Translations under genes and position numbers: made by a program
The notes under the pieces: model-generated
Databases searched by the model: none
Seen by the model: only the letters and a program-made list of their open reading frames with translations
What the model was told of the DNA's origin: nothing
Part shown: one piece after another, positions 6,097 through 6,368 of the stretch
Layout of the letters: the number at the start of each line of letters is the position of its first letter
Position numbering within the stretch: position 1 is the stretch's first letter
DNA from: Ruminococcus sp.
Lineage (GTDB): Bacteria; Bacillota; Clostridia; Oscillospirales; Acutalibacteraceae
Length of the DNA stretch: 6,368 bases
Reading direction: 5' to 3'
Assembly (NCBI GenBank): GCA_023667385.1
Contig: JAMPAE010000093.1
Coordinates: 1 to 6,368 of the forward strand

Positions 6097-6368
6097 TCAA
6101 ATTGCTAAAGCTTCTATGATTTGCTTTTTATATTCGATGAATTGGTTCGTCATGGTGAAATCGTTTGTTCTTGGCTTTGGCTGTTCAATTTTCAGTTCGG
6201 CAGTGATGTGACCCGGTTTGCCTGAGAGAATATAGATTCTGTCTGACAGCAGGATCGCCTCGTCAATATCATGCGTGATAAACAGCGTTGAAAGCTTGAT
6301 TTTCTGCATGATGTCGAGGTACCAAACGTGGATTGCGCTTTTTGTGATTGTGTCAAGTGCGCTGAACG
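6097..6368 (-). CDS. ABC transporter ATP-binding protein, C-terminal part (nitrate/sulfonate/taurine type)
   Basis: The frame is open to the window edge. It encodes 89 complete C-terminal residues plus a partial codon; an internal ATG at 6307-6309 is not the true start. The fragment opens with FSALD, the D-loop just after Walker B. It continues through LFITHDIDEAI, with the switch (H-loop) histidine at fragment residue 32, and LLSDRIYILSGKPGHI (39-54), which matches ATPases of the SsuB/TauB/NrtD/ThiZ group. These hydrolyse ATP on the cytoplasmic face to drive import of nitrate, sulfonates, taurine or thiamine precursors. Walker A, the Q-loop and the LSGGQ signature lie outside the window, so completeness and substrate cannot be judged. 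The permease and binding-protein genes are probably further upstream on this strand (inference). A hairpin terminator follows at 6056-6086, so this is likely the last gene of its operon. Confidence 0.88.
   Translation of the reverse strand, partial: FSALDTITKSAIHVWYLDIMQKIKLSTLFITHDIDEAILLSDRIYILSGKPGHITAELKIEQPKPRTNDFTMTNQFIEYKKQIIEALAI

Overview
The window reads as chromosomal DNA from a low-to-mid GC, Gram-positive-type anaerobe of the class Clostridia. An Oscillospiraceae/Ruminococcaceae-like gut organism is my best guess. The basis is codon use, AGGAGG-type Shine-Dalgarno sites, consensus sigma-A promoters, the FHA / SEDS / class B PBP gene trio, and the methionine-gamma-lyase-family enzyme. 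The taxonomic call is inference; no RNA gene or other marker is present.

Positions 1-3135 (+ strand) are a tightly packed cell-wall operon. It holds the 3' end of an FHA-domain protein (phosphothreonine reader), a SEDS-family FtsW/RodA glycosyltransferase, and a short class B penicillin-binding transpeptidase. A SEDS polymerase and a class B PBP normally form a two-protein peptidoglycan synthase. The FHA protein beside them suggests control by Ser/Thr phosphorylation, as in the actinobacterial fhaB-rodA-pbpA order. The FHA reading frame runs 1-450; a longer open frame over the same DNA in another phase (62-550) is spurious.

Positions 3125-3284 hold an imperfect palindrome of about 160 bp. 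Its left arm contains the PBP stop codon and its two arms meet at a small central hairpin. It looks like a mobile MITE-type or structured-RNA repeat. Then comes a single gene for an SDR-type D-mannonate oxidoreductase (fructuronate reductase), closed by a strong terminator at 4208-4242.

From about 4375 to the end all genes are on the - strand. In genome order they are a compact self-contained unit for a 31-residue hydrophobic protein (consensus promoter, leader folding into two hairpins, strong SD, terminator), a PLP enzyme of the methionine-gamma-lyase / 'aluminium resistance' family with its own consensus promoter, and the 3' end of an ABC transporter ATPase of the nitrate/sulfonate/taurine type with its terminator.

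The two items that look least described are the palindromic element at 3125-3284 and the small-protein unit at 4375-4610. The remaining genes are ordinary housekeeping or metabolic genes. All alignments and pairings were done by eye.
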